From NCBI GenBank assembly GCA_963977425.1, contig CAXBOO010000004.1, forward strand, positions 310,001-374,000: 64,000 bases of DNA, given 5' to 3'. Of this stretch, positions 17,420-26,732 are shown in pieces. A program made the translations under genes and the position numbers. The notes below the pieces were generated by a model. That model did no database searches, had not been told where the DNA came from, and saw only the letters and a list, made by a program, of their open reading frames with translations. Numbering within the stretch: position 1 is the stretch's first letter; each line of letters starts with the position of its first letter. This DNA comes from CAXBOO01 sp963977425 (GTDB lineage: Bacteria; Bacteroidota; Bacteroidia; Flavobacteriales_D; Luteibaculaceae).

Positions 17420-18286
17420 CAATTCTTTGCTCTCGGTATTGACCAACAAACAAGTTCTTAATAATCCGTTTTTACCGTAATAAAACTCTAATTCATTCAA
17501 GAGTTTTTCGTTTTCAAAGCGCGCTATTTTTTTCAATTTCCCTTTTTCGTTGTAACTGTATTGATAAACTTCAGCTAAAATTTTGCTTTTATAATTGGTA
17601 GCACTCTTCACTTTTCCTAAATCATTGTAAGTGTATTGCCATACATTGTAAACTGTGTTGGCATCGTAGCGCCTTTTAATGGTGTGTGGTAAGGTGTCGG
17701 TGTTGGAATTGAAAATGGATTCAGATTCAGTGAAGCTAATTTTTCGATTGTGATCTATGCGAATGGTTTTCTGAATCTTTTCACCACGTATTATTTCGTG
17801 GGTATAGTTTTCTATTGGTCGGTCGTCTTGCGATGCTAGAATTTCTACTAAATCTTCAGAATCAGTGCGAGATACAAATTGTTTGTGGTTGATTTTGTCG
17901 CCAGCATAGTAATACTGAAGTACCATGTATCCAGATCCTATTTTTTCTATTTCTCGGTACAGTCTGTTATTAAGATATAGGTAATCGATGGTATGAAAAA
18001 CCTCGTTGGCATAGAGTTTATTGTAGCGTTTTACAACTCCAGATTCTTGATATTCTATCGTGTATAACTCAGGTTTACTTTCTATAGGTTCGCCTTCACG
18101 TTTTATGCTTTGCGATATGCTTACATCTTTTAAACCACTTACACTGGTACGCAATACATAGTCCTTTACTACCGCATTCAAATCGTTTGGGTGCCAAGGA
18201 AAATTTATTTGTGCTGAAGCAGAAAAAGTAAGTGCTAAGAGAAGTATGCTACTTAAGTATCTGTTCCAATTCGCTAATGCTTTCAA
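17387..18286 (-). CDS. Secreted protein of unknown function with YD-like repeats
   Basis: I do not recognise a named family. From a TTG at 18286 the product is 299 residues and starts with a good signal peptide (MKALANWNRYLSS, hydrophobic core, ALTFSASAQ). The C-terminal half contains several short Tyr-rich units of the form YxYNExGKLKKIARF and YTYNDLGKVKSATNY, resembling the YD/RHS strand repeats that build beta-sheet shells. The frame is open further up to 18370, but those codons lie inside the upstream gene and would bury the signal peptide. It overlaps the end of the upstream DUF255 gene by 38 bases and the end of convergent tsaB by 33. Confidence 0.6.
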   Translation of the reverse strand: MKALANWNRYLSSILLLALTFSASAQINFPWHPNDLNAVVKDYVLRTSVSGLKDVSISQSIKREGEPIESKPELYTIEYQESGVVKRYNKLYANEVFHTIDYLYLNNRLYREIEKIGSGYMVLQYYYAGDKINHKQFVSRTDSEDLVEILASQDDRPIENYTHEIIRGEKIQKTIRIDHNRKISFTESESIFNSNTDTLPHTIKRRYDANTVYNVWQYTYNDLGKVKSATNYKSKILAEVYQYSYNEKGKLKKIARFENEKLLNELEFYYGKNGLLRTCLLVNTESKELLLTDFRYSFY

Positions 18287-20372
18287 CTGGTTTTTGGCAA
18301 ACTTTGTTGGTGCACAGGTAATATAATTCTTGGTTTCGTTGGTATTTGCCATTGAAAATTGAAGGGACATCAGTGTCTTTGTCGAGGGGTAAAATAAGAA
18401 TGTCTGGCGCGAAGGTCTGCAATAATTTTGAATGATTAACAGATGAAGTGTTCACTAAAACGAGTTCGTTGTAATCGTGTTGTGCGCGTTGATATAATTC
18501 CATCCATTTGAAATAACCACTGCTATAATCTTGTATGGATGTTTTCATGTGTTGTAACATCTGCAACATGTGTTTCTCATGTTTCGGAACATACTCGCTT
18601 TTAGAAAGTATAAACAGAACTTCTGCCATCGTGGCATTTGCGCTAGGAATTACATTGTCGCTTAATTCTATGGGGTTGCTTATTAAGTTAGATCCTATTG
18701 GACTGCTGTTGTAGTATAAGGCGTTAGCTTGCAAAAACAGTTCGTCAATTTGTGATGTAATATTGTTGGCTTTCTCAATTCTTTCAGGGGCATTCTCTAA
18801 TTCAGCCGCGCGTAAATAAGCCAATGCATAGTTGGCGTAGTCTTCTAATTTTCCTTCAATTTTTTTGCCATTAGGTTTGTAATAGCGCCAAATGCCATCA
18901 GCATGTTGTATGTGGTTTTCGAAAAACTCTAAGCCTTTAGCTACTTGTTGTTTGTATTTGTCATTGCCCGAAGCTTTGTATAAATCGCAAAATCCAATAA
19001 CGGTTAAGGCGTTCCAACTCGCTATTTCTTTATCGTCTAAACCAGGCCAAACTCGTTGCTCTCGGTGTTGTAGTAAGGCCTTTTTTATGCTTTGTTTGTT
19101 TTCGGAAAGAGTCGATTCATCCCAGTCAAATTTTTTCATCAACTCGGTGTCCGACATTCTATTACCAATTATGTAATTGTCGTGCTCCCACAATGCATAC
19201 TTGTCTAATCCAAACCAAGCTCTAGCCAAATCAAACAATTCTTTTGGTATGAGTTGGAGCAATTCTTTTTGTGTGAAAACATAAAATTTTCCTTCTTCGC
19301 CTTCGCTGTCAGCGTCCAATGCAGAATAAAACCCACCGCTTTTGTCGTTGTACATATCGCGCAGCAAAAACTCAGCACTTTCTACGGCAATACGTAAAAA
19401 CTCTTTATTGCCTGTACTACGGTAAGCGTTGCTGTAAAGCGAAATGAGCTGAGCGTTATCGTACAGCATTTTCTCAAAGTGCGGTATTTTCCATTCTTGA
19501 TCGACACTGTATCTTGAAAAACCGCCACCAATTTGATCGTACATAGCTCCCGAAACCATATGGTTTAAAGTTCTGCTTATGTGTTCATTCAAATCTGTAT
19601 TGGCATTGTAATGTAAGCTTGTAAGATAGTATTGCCATTCTACAGGCATGGGAAATTTTGGAGCTCGCTGATGTCCGCCGTAAGCCATATCAAAACTGCG
19701 TTCTAGTCCATTGTTTATGTCAGAAAAATCAATAGTTTCTAATGCAGAAGAATCTTCTGGCAGTGTAATCAATGCGTTGTTTTGGTTTATGGCAGTCGTT
19801 AAATTTTCTGCGTAGCTAAGTACTTTCTCAGGATTGGTTGAGTAGCTTTTGTGCAATAGTTCCAATATCTCTACCCATTTGTGCTTTGGGAAATAAGTGC
19901 CGCCATAAATAGGTTTTCCGTTCGGAAGAGTAAAACAATTCAAAGGCCATCCACCTTGTTTTGTCATAAGTTGCACTGCAAGCATGTAAACATCATCTAC
20001 ATCGGGGTGTTCTTCTCGGTCTACTTTGATGCAAACAAAGTGCTCGTTCATAATGTCGGCAACCGATTCGTTTTCGAAACTTTCTTTTTCCATTACATGA
20101 CACCAATGGCACGATGAATATCCAATAGAAATTAAAACCAGTTTGTTTTCTTTTTCGGCTTTTTCAAAAGCTTCGGGCCCCCATGGAAGCCAATCAACAG
20201 GATTGTGAGCGTGTTGCTGTAAATACAGGCTGGCTTCGTTAATGAGTTTGTTAGTATGTGGATGGATTTCTGACATTTTGTTTCTATTTTGCGGGATGGC
20301 ACAACTGCCCAAAAAACACGTAAATAAAGCTAAAAAGCAGGTTTTTAAGAAGACAGGTTTTTTGTACGCCAT
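18249..20372 (-). CDS. DUF255 / YyaL-like thioredoxin-fold protein, possible lipoprotein
   Basis: A large protein (707 residues from 20372) of the YyaL / SPATA20 family: an N-terminal thioredoxin-like domain followed by an alpha/alpha barrel resembling N-acylglucosamine epimerases and glycosidases. Family marks are HAHNPVDWLPWG, the CHWC-type redox site in YSSCHWCHVMEKESF, and KQGGWPLNCF. The activity is not established. Two starts are possible. From 20372 there is a lipoprotein signal (MAYKKPVFLK..., lipobox LGSC). From 20276 (MSEIHPHTNKL) the protein is cytosolic, 675 residues. The longer form runs antisense into the gene at 20296. The following secreted-protein gene overlaps its end by 38 bases. 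Confidence 0.85.
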   Translation of the reverse strand: MAYKKPVFLKTCFLALFTCFLGSCAIPQNRNKMSEIHPHTNKLINEASLYLQQHAHNPVDWLPWGPEAFEKAEKENKLVLISIGYSSCHWCHVMEKESFENESVADIMNEHFVCIKVDREEHPDVDDVYMLAVQLMTKQGGWPLNCFTLPNGKPIYGGTYFPKHKWVEILELLHKSYSTNPEKVLSYAENLTTAINQNNALITLPEDSSALETIDFSDINNGLERSFDMAYGGHQRAPKFPMPVEWQYYLTSLHYNANTDLNEHISRTLNHMVSGAMYDQIGGGFSRYSVDQEWKIPHFEKMLYDNAQLISLYSNAYRSTGNKEFLRIAVESAEFLLRDMYNDKSGGFYSALDADSEGEEGKFYVFTQKELLQLIPKELFDLARAWFGLDKYALWEHDNYIIGNRMSDTELMKKFDWDESTLSENKQSIKKALLQHREQRVWPGLDDKEIASWNALTVIGFCDLYKASGNDKYKQQVAKGLEFFENHIQHADGIWRYYKPNGKKIEGKLEDYANYALAYLRAAELENAPERIEKANNITSQIDELFLQANALYYNSSPIGSNLISNPIELSDNVIPSANATMAEVLFILSKSEYVPKHEKHMLQMLQHMKTSIQDYSSGYFKWMELYQRAQHDYNELVLVNTSSVNHSKLLQTFAPDILILPLDKDTDVPSIFNGKYQRNQELYYLCTNKVCQKPVESISELEQILK

Positions 20373-20889
20373 ATTGAGTGGATACGGATTGAAAGACAAG
20401 CACATCAACCTGATGGTTTTGCTCTTTTTTATCCTAGCGTTTTTCAACTTTCATTTATTCGCTGTTACGAACTTAAGCTTTTACGGACTAAGCAAACTCT
20501 TGGCTGTCGTATTGGCTTTGTGTTTTTTGTTTCTCATGTGGGTGAACAAATATCTAGCTCTTACATCGTCTTTTTGGCAGCCTCGTATGGTTTTGTTGTT
20601 GTTGGTTCCTGCTCTTTCATTTTTAATATTTGCTTTCAATTATGTCCTTCCTATTGATGAAAGAATCACAGTTTTTGACGTCAGAATTAAACGGCATGGA
20701 GCTTTTGAATTAGAGCATTCAAGCGGTGTTGAATTCACCTTTACTGAAGAACGTGTGTATAATTTATCGGAATCAGATGTAGATGGACTGAAAGTGTATT
20801 CGCCGCAATGGATCCGTATAAAAGAGCAGAAAGGAATATTTGGTATGTGGGTAGTAACTTCTGCCGAGGCTATCTATTCGGATGATTAA
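20296..20889 (+). CDS. Membrane protein of unknown function
   Basis: A 197-residue protein from ATG 20296, with a Lys-rich N-terminus, three hydrophobic segments (starting LMVLLFFILAFFNFHLF, then LLAVVLALCFLFLMW and MVLLLLVPALSFLIF) and a roughly 80-residue soluble C-terminal domain containing VEFTFTEERVYNL. No family recognised. A near-consensus -7 box (TATTTTG) ends four bases before this ATG. A second possible start, ATG 20413, would remove the Lys-rich part and the antisense overlap with the divergent DUF255 gene. The end overlaps the convergent LEA_2 gene by 4 bases. Confidence 0.6.
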   Translation: MAQLPKKHVNKAKKQVFKKTGFLYAILSGYGLKDKHINLMVLLFFILAFFNFHLFAVTNLSFYGLSKLLAVVLALCFLFLMWVNKYLALTSSFWQPRMVLLLLVPALSFLIFAFNYVLPIDERITVFDVRIKRHGAFELEHSSGVEFTFTEERVYNLSESDVDGLKVYSPQWIRIKEQKGIFGMWVVTSAEAIYSDD

Positions 20890-21332
20890 TCCTTAATTGG
20901 AATTGTCTCGTTAATCACTATTTTTTTGCTGATCAAAAACTTTTTTGCTTGAGTATCGCCTTTCACTTTTATAGTGAGATTGTCGATGGCTGTTTTGCTC
21001 ATAAGCAGTTTGCTTACAGCACCAATATTCAACATTGGGTTGAATTTAACCTGAGCTTTAAGGTAGTTGTCACCAGGTTTTATTTTCCATTTTTCATCGC
21101 CAATAAGGTCAAACGTACTTCCGGCAACTTCAATCTCAAAATGACTCTCACGCAGTTGGAAACCGTACCAATTGGGATTGTTTACTTTAAATGTTAAGTC
21201 GACTACACTTTCAGTTAACCCCATTTTGGCGCTTTCTAATCTTGTAAGACCTACAAATTCCAATTCTTTGAAACTGCACGATGTTGCGATTAGGAATATG
21301 AGTGGAAGGAGAAGTGCGATAATTTTTTTCAT
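20886..21332 (-). CDS. LEA type 2 family lipoprotein
   Basis: A 148-residue exported lipoprotein with signal MKKIIALLLPLIFLIATSC (lipobox ATSC). The mature part is a single LEA_2/WHy-type beta-sandwich: LTFKVNNPNWYGFQLRE and the final KKIVINETIPI are characteristic. Such domains occur widely in Bacteroidota envelope proteins; the function is unknown. It is separated from the M20 dipeptidase gene upstream by a terminator and overlaps the convergent membrane-protein gene by 4 bases. Confidence 0.82.
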   Translation of the reverse strand: MKKIIALLLPLIFLIATSCSFKELEFVGLTRLESAKMGLTESVVDLTFKVNNPNWYGFQLRESHFEIEVAGSTFDLIGDEKWKIKPGDNYLKAQVKFNPMLNIGAVSKLLMSKTAIDNLTIKVKGDTQAKKFLISKKIVINETIPIKD

Positions 21333-21367
21333 CGGTGCAATAATAATCTAGTTATGGATATTGAGCA

Positions 21368-21403
21368 TAAAAAAAGCACCCATCAATTGAGAGGTGCTTT
21401 TAT
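21368..21403 (-). terminator. Terminator after the M20 dipeptidase gene
   Basis: Minus strand AAAAGCACC, a loop of about 12 bases, then GGTGCTTTTTTT. Nine pairs, starting about 23 bases after the stop at 21426. Confidence 0.82.
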
Positions 21404-21425
21404 TAAAGTGTTTTTCTAAACGGGA

Positions 21426-22811
21426 TTATGCTTTTTTCATTTCAGCGTAATGCTTGTAAAACATAGGAATAGTTTCTATGCCTTTGTAGTAGTTGAACAA
21501 ACCAAAGTGTTCGTTTGGAGAATGCAATCCGTCAGTATCCAATCCAAAGCCCATTAAAATGGTATCCACTTTTAGCTCTTGTGCAAACAAAGCAACAATA
21601 GGGATGCTTCCACCACCGCGAGAAGGTATTGGCTCTTTGCCATAAGCATCTTCCATAGCCTTACTTGCTGCTCGGTATTCTACACTATCGGTTGAAACGA
21701 CAACGGGTGTTCCTCCATGATGCGGAGTTACTTTAACGCTAACCGAATCAGGAGCGATTTTGTTGAAGTGTTTTTTAAATTTTTCAGTGATTTCATCTGG
21801 TGTTTGATTTGGCACTAAACGCATCGAAATTTTGGCAAATGCTTTAGCTGGAAGCACCGTTTTTGCGCCTTCACCAATGTAGCCACCCCAAATTCCATTC
21901 ACATCTAATGTTGGTCTTATAGAGGTTCTTTCTATTGTAGAGTATCCTTTTTCACCTTCTTCTTTTGGAATGCCAATTTTATTGTTGAAATGATCTTGAG
22001 TAAAAGGAGTTTTTGCCATAGCGGCTCTGTCTTCAGCACTCAATTCTGCAACATTGTCGTAAAATCCTTCAACTGTAATGCGCTTGTCTTCGTCTTGTAG
22101 TGAAGCTATCATACGGCTAAGTACATTTATTGGGTTGGCAACACCACCTCCATATACACCACTGTGCAAGTCGCGATTTGGTCCAGTAACTTCTACTTCT
22201 ACATAGCTCAATCCTCTTAAACCGGTTGTAATAGAAGGTATATCGTTTGCTATTATAGATGTGTCAGAAACTAAGATTACGTCGCTTTTAAGTTTTTCTA
22301 AATTGTTTTTTACGAACTTTTCTAGATTCACTGATCCAACTTCTTCTTCCCCTTCAATCATGAATTTCACATTGCAGGTTAAAGTATTGGTTGCCATCAT
22401 TATTTCCAAAGCCTTAATGTGCATGTACATCTGACCTTTATCGTCGCAAGCTCCACGGGCAAAAATGGCTCCGTCAGGATGAACATCTGTTTTTTTAATG
22501 GTAGGCTCAAAAGCTGGGGTGTCCCACAATTCCAATGGTTCGGCAGGTTGTACATCATAGTGTCCATATACCAATACCGTTGGTAAAGATGGATCCACCA
22601 TTTTTTCACCATATACAATCGGATGACCAGCCGTTTCGTGCATTTCAGCCATGTCGGCTCCAGCTTTTAGCAAAGCATCTTTTACCCATTCTCCTGCTTT
22701 TCGTGTGTCGTCGTTGTATTTAGAGTTGGCACTTACCGAAGGAATGCGAAGCAATTCGAAAAGTTCGTTTACAAATCGCTGTTTGTTATTATTTAAGTAT
22801 TCTTTGATCAT
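21426..22811 (-). CDS. M20-family dipeptidase (CNDP/PepV type)
   Basis: A 461-residue zinc aminoacyl-dipeptidase. The co-catalytic metal site is visible: His in GHYDVQPAEP, bridging Asp in GACDDKGQM, catalytic Glu pair in EGEEEVGS, and a C-terminal His in SPNEHFG. The RDLHSGVYGG stretch marks the dimerisation domain that sits inside the catalytic domain. No signal peptide, so it works in the cytosol on dipeptides. It is transcribed alone, divergent from the T9SS cargo gene at 22930, and followed by a terminator. The 118-base divergent gap holds a one-mismatch -7 box (TACCTTTA at 22834-22827). Confidence 0.94.
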   Translation of the reverse strand: MIKEYLNNNKQRFVNELFELLRIPSVSANSKYNDDTRKAGEWVKDALLKAGADMAEMHETAGHPIVYGEKMVDPSLPTVLVYGHYDVQPAEPLELWDTPAFEPTIKKTDVHPDGAIFARGACDDKGQMYMHIKALEIMMATNTLTCNVKFMIEGEEEVGSVNLEKFVKNNLEKLKSDVILVSDTSIIANDIPSITTGLRGLSYVEVEVTGPNRDLHSGVYGGGVANPINVLSRMIASLQDEDKRITVEGFYDNVAELSAEDRAAMAKTPFTQDHFNNKIGIPKEEGEKGYSTIERTSIRPTLDVNGIWGGYIGEGAKTVLPAKAFAKISMRLVPNQTPDEITEKFKKHFNKIAPDSVSVKVTPHHGGTPVVVSTDSVEYRAASKAMEDAYGKEPIPSRGGGSIPIVALFAQELKVDTILMGFGLDTDGLHSPNEHFGLFNYYKGIETIPMFYKHYAEMKKA

Positions 22812-22929
22812 AATCGCTAATTGGCGTAAAGGTAAAAATTGGATGATATCCTGCTAGCTTATCTATAAATATACCAGCGCTTAACGAAAATTCACGTTAT
22901 GTAAGCTAGAGCATTGGTATCTTCGAATT

Positions 22930-25365
22930 ATGTTTAGAATTGCCCTCGCCTCACTGTTAACTTTTTTGACTTTTTCTGGTCTATTTGGGCAAATAACGGT
23001 TCAGAATCTAGATCCCTATTCAGGGAATTTAAATGCCATTTTGGAACAGTATTTTTTTGGCGATGGTATAACTGTAAGCAATGCCGAATTTAAAGGCGTC
23101 GATGTTCAATTTGGAGTTTTTACTTCAGCCCAAAACGATTTAGGCTTTGAGGAAGGAATTGTTTTATCTACAGGCAGAGTGTTGGATGTTGTTGGACTTA
23201 ATGATACAGCTTCTTCTATACTGTCAGGGCAACCCAATCGGGTGGATTTTGATGCAGATTTAAAACAATTGGCTGATTTTATGGTCGATACTCTGGATGA
23301 TATCCTTAGAGGAACTAGTCTAGAGCGTGTTGAGAATATGACGGAAGCGGCCATTCTTGAATTCGACGTTAGCACCAATGGAAACACGTTGGATTTCGAT
23401 TATATTTTTGGCTCTGAAGAATATTCAGCTTGGATAAATACTCGGTTTATTGATGTTATGGGCATTTTTGTATCGGGGCCTGGTATCAGTGGACCTTATA
23501 GCAATGGCGCTATAAATATTGCAGAATTGCCTGGAGGTAGATTGCCCTTGTCGGTAAGCTCGGTACATGGTGGAAATCAAAAATTTGCTCCGTTTAATGA
23601 AGTGTATTATGTGCCAACAATAACTCAAAACATTGCTTTTGGAGGCATTACGGTTCCATTAAAAAACAAGTTATCTGTGAGTCCTTGTACAACCTATCAC
23701 GTGAAAATAGCAATTGCTGATGGGTCGTTACCAGATATAGATTCCGGTATATTTTTAAAAAAACAAGGTTTGAATTCTCATGGAGTGAAGTCGAAATTGT
23801 TAGAACAAGCTGCAGTGTCGTTTAGCGATAGCTTGTATCAAGAAGGTTGTGCTTTGGTTGCGGTAGAATTAACATTTCCTGAAATACAGTTTTCAACCAC
23901 CTATTTTCAAAATTTCACTTTTGGTTCTGTTGCGGATAATGCTGATATTAATTTTGAAACGAGCATAACTCAACGCGCTACCGATAAGATTGATACGGTG
24001 TATTATGCGATCAATTACGATCCGTTTTCTGAAGGGAAAGAAGTAGCCAAATTCGAATTGAAAAATACATCTGGATGCGTTGTAAGCGAAGTGCCGATAG
24101 TATTTTATGTGCAAGACAGAATCGATTTGGTGTCAACAGATCCTGATCCTGATACCTTGTATTTTAGTTGCGAAAACTCTGGAGTAAAATTAGCCGTTGC
24201 CTCAAATTATTCTGCTGATTTAGGGTTTGTTTGGTCCAATAATGTGCCTATAGAAAATCGGAAGGATAGTGTGGTGTTTGTGTTTCCGCAAAACGACGAA
24301 GAGCAATTTGATGTTACGGTAACCGATACTTGCAGTAATCAATCGTTTGAAAAAAAATATGTGGTGATAAAAAAAGATGCCGCACCAGTAACCTTTGCCT
24401 TTTCATCTGCGAGTAAGAATTTTTCTTGCAAGGGAGAAACCTTTGTTCCGAATATTCAGATTACGGGTGGTACAGAACCATTTCAATACACAGTTTTGTA
24501 TTTAGAACAAAGCTATACGGATACTATAATTACAGAAATTACAGCAGCTCAAAGCGGTGAATACCAATTAGAAATTGTAGATGCTTGTGGGCAAACTCAT
24601 ACTGAAAGTCTGAATCTTATTGTACCCAATCATTCGCCTTTGGTGTTTGATGTAAGTGCACCGTCGAGTATTTGTCCCAACACACCATGGGAAGTTGTGT
24701 CAACGATTAGTGGGGGAGATGGTGATTATACTACCAAATACAATGGAGTTCGATATCAGGCGGATACCTTGCGCATTACTTTAGACGATGAATATTCTTT
24801 TGTGTTTGAAGCTATAGATGGTTGCGATCAGAAAGTAGAAACTTCATTGACGGTTTCTATAGATCCGGTGTCGGCCGATTTTGAATTGAATTACATCAAC
24901 GATAATACTGTAAAATGCATTAATTATTCAGACAATGCCACTGTATATGAATGGCAAAAAAATGGAGTGATTTTTAGCAATGAAATTGAACCAACCGTAC
25001 TATTAGGAATTGAAGAAACCATTACAATATTTTTAACAGCAAGCAATAGCAATGGATGTTCGGATACATTGAGTAAAAGCATTGAGCCAGCTCCGCGTTA
25101 TTATATCCCAACAGCTTTTACGCCCGATAACGATGGAGTAAACGATTGTTTTCAACCAGTGGGATTGACTCCCGACGAATACGAAATGATTATCCTAGAT
25201 CGATGGGGTAAAACAGTATTTACTACAACCGATTGGTCTATCTGTTGGGATGGGACTCACCCCAATAGCGGAGAAAAGATTTCGGGAGTTTATACTCTAA
25301 AAATGTTTGCCCGTTATAAAAACTTGAAAAACACCTTTACAGGCATCATTCAGGTTATCAATTAG
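22930..25365 (+). CDS. T9SS cargo: choice-of-anchor L domain, type-B sorting domain
   Basis: An 811-residue secreted protein. It has a signal peptide (ending LTFSGLFGQ). The N-terminal domain of about 250 residues matches the choice-of-anchor L type: GFEEGIVLSTGRVLDVVG, LEFDVSTNGNTLDFDYIFGS and EEYSAWINTRFIDVMGIFVSG. Several Ig-like or PKD-like units follow. The last 88 residues (about 724-811) are the gliding-motility-associated, type-B T9SS sorting domain: TAFTPDNDGVND, LDRWGKTVF, CWDGT, SGVYTLKM. It is therefore carried across the outer membrane by T9SS, and either stays on the surface or is released. The 3' end overlaps the convergent permease gene by 8 bases. The function of the exported part is unknown; adhesin-like roles are common. 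Confidence 0.9.
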   Translation: MFRIALASLLTFLTFSGLFGQITVQNLDPYSGNLNAILEQYFFGDGITVSNAEFKGVDVQFGVFTSAQNDLGFEEGIVLSTGRVLDVVGLNDTASSILSGQPNRVDFDADLKQLADFMVDTLDDILRGTSLERVENMTEAAILEFDVSTNGNTLDFDYIFGSEEYSAWINTRFIDVMGIFVSGPGISGPYSNGAINIAELPGGRLPLSVSSVHGGNQKFAPFNEVYYVPTITQNIAFGGITVPLKNKLSVSPCTTYHVKIAIADGSLPDIDSGIFLKKQGLNSHGVKSKLLEQAAVSFSDSLYQEGCALVAVELTFPEIQFSTTYFQNFTFGSVADNADINFETSITQRATDKIDTVYYAINYDPFSEGKEVAKFELKNTSGCVVSEVPIVFYVQDRIDLVSTDPDPDTLYFSCENSGVKLAVASNYSADLGFVWSNNVPIENRKDSVVFVFPQNDEEQFDVTVTDTCSNQSFEKKYVVIKKDAAPVTFAFSSASKNFSCKGETFVPNIQITGGTEPFQYTVLYLEQSYTDTIITEITAAQSGEYQLEIVDACGQTHTESLNLIVPNHSPLVFDVSAPSSICPNTPWEVVSTISGGDGDYTTKYNGVRYQADTLRITLDDEYSFVFEAIDGCDQKVETSLTVSIDPVSADFELNYINDNTVKCINYSDNATVYEWQKNGVIFSNEIEPTVLLGIEETITIFLTASNSNGCSDTLSKSIEPAPRYYIPTAFTPDNDGVNDCFQPVGLTPDEYEMIILDRWGKTVFTTTDWSICWDGTHPNSGEKISGVYTLKMFARYKNLKNTFTGIIQVIN

Positions 25366-26599
25366 AACGAATAGCGTCTACAGGATTCATTCTAGCAGCT
25401 TGCGAAGCAGGAGCTAAGCCAGAAATTAAGCCTATTAGAGCTGATATTCCAATTCCCAATCCAATGTTCTTTAGTGTTAAAGTAATGGCCATATCTGCTG
25501 CCAAACTCCCTATCACTGATCCTATAAAGACAATGAACAAGCCGATAATTCCGCCTCCAATAGCTAAGAAGATGGCTTCGAACAAAAACTGAAGCAATAC
25601 GAAGTAGCTTTTAGCACCTAAAGATTTCTGTATACCAATAAGGTTGGTACGCTCTTTTACCGAAACAAACATGATGTTGGCAATAGAGAAACCTCCTACC
25701 AAAATGGAAAACAAACCAATAACAATACCAGCGGTATTGATAACGCCAAACAATCCATCCAACTGTTTGTTCAATGCAGAAGATTCGTTTAATGAAAAAT
25801 CATCCTTCTCATTGGGTCTTAAACGTCTAACAGCTCTAAATGACCCTGTTATTCTGTCTTTTAATTCTTCGATAGTAACACCTGCTTTGGCTTTTACCAA
25901 TATAGAAGAGCTAGCATTGGCTTGCGTAACCAAACTTCTAGCAAATTGAACGCCAGTAAGAACTTTGTCATCGGCACTGTCGAAAGATATTCCTGAACCT
26001 TCTTTTTCAAAAACACCGATAACAGTTACTTTAATCGATCCTAATTTTATTTGCTTGCCAATAGCGGCTTCCGGGAAATTGAAAAATTTTGTAGCAATCT
26101 CATCACCAATTACAGCAACGGCACTTCCGTTTCTAATTTCTCGAGTACTTAAAAATCTTCCGTGGCCAATTTTCAGTTCTTTTACTCTTGGGTATTCTTC
26201 ACTAACAGCTTCAATGTTCATGTTTTTCAACATTTTACCATTGTAGCTTATTGAGCGGCTGAAATCCATTTGAAAGCTCATGGCGTCGGCGCCAATGTTG
26301 CGTTGTTGCAAATCTTTAAATTGGCGGTAATTAGGATGAGGGCGTTGCCAATATTCCCACCATTCAAAGTCTGGACCACCGCCCCAAGGCCATTTTTGAA
26401 CAAAAACGACATCGTCTCCCAAAGCACTTACACCATCACGCAATCCTTTTTCAAGTGCGTCTACCAATGTAAATACAGCTATGATGCTGAAAATACCGAT
26501 GCTGATGCCTAACAACGATAACAAACTTCTCAATTTGTTAAGCGTTAAAGCCCGATAGGCAAACACAATACTTTCTTTGAATAATCTTAAAAATAACAT
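25358..26599 (-). CDS. MacB-type ABC transporter permease
   Basis: A 413-residue permease of the MacB/FtsX type: one N-terminal membrane helix (LNKLRSLLSLLGISIGIFSI), a large periplasmic domain of about 230 residues, and three C-terminal helices with the typical SIANIMFVSVKERTNLIGIQ and KSLGAK region. These proteins do mechanical work in the periplasm, driven by a separate ATPase and usually with an adaptor and TolC. No ATPase is encoded in the window; a TolC plus MacA-like pair lies at 13972-16705 on the other strand. It is a single gene convergent with the T9SS cargo. Confidence 0.92.
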   Translation of the reverse strand: MLFLRLFKESIVFAYRALTLNKLRSLLSLLGISIGIFSIIAVFTLVDALEKGLRDGVSALGDDVVFVQKWPWGGGPDFEWWEYWQRPHPNYRQFKDLQQRNIGADAMSFQMDFSRSISYNGKMLKNMNIEAVSEEYPRVKELKIGHGRFLSTREIRNGSAVAVIGDEIATKFFNFPEAAIGKQIKLGSIKVTVIGVFEKEGSGISFDSADDKVLTGVQFARSLVTQANASSSILVKAKAGVTIEELKDRITGSFRAVRRLRPNEKDDFSLNESSALNKQLDGLFGVINTAGIVIGLFSILVGGFSIANIMFVSVKERTNLIGIQKSLGAKSYFVLLQFLFEAIFLAIGGGIIGLFIVFIGSVIGSLAADMAITLTLKNIGLGIGISALIGLISGLAPASQAARMNPVDAIRSN

Positions 26600-26703
26600 C
26601 TCCTAAAAATCGGAAGTGAAGGTAAAATTTAAGCGCAACAATGGGTTGGTATTTTCCATCAATGGTTATTATTAAATATATTAGGAAAACCCTTTCTATT
26701 TCT

Positions 26704-26711
26704 TACTTTTG
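26704..26711 (+). promoter_or_regulatory. -7 box of purH
   Basis: TACTTTTG matches TAnnTTTG exactly. The first possible ATG (26712) abuts it, so transcription would start after that ATG. This supports the GTG at 26733 as the true purH start. Confidence 0.55.
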
Positions 26712-26732
26712 ATGCTTAAACATTGTTTTAGC

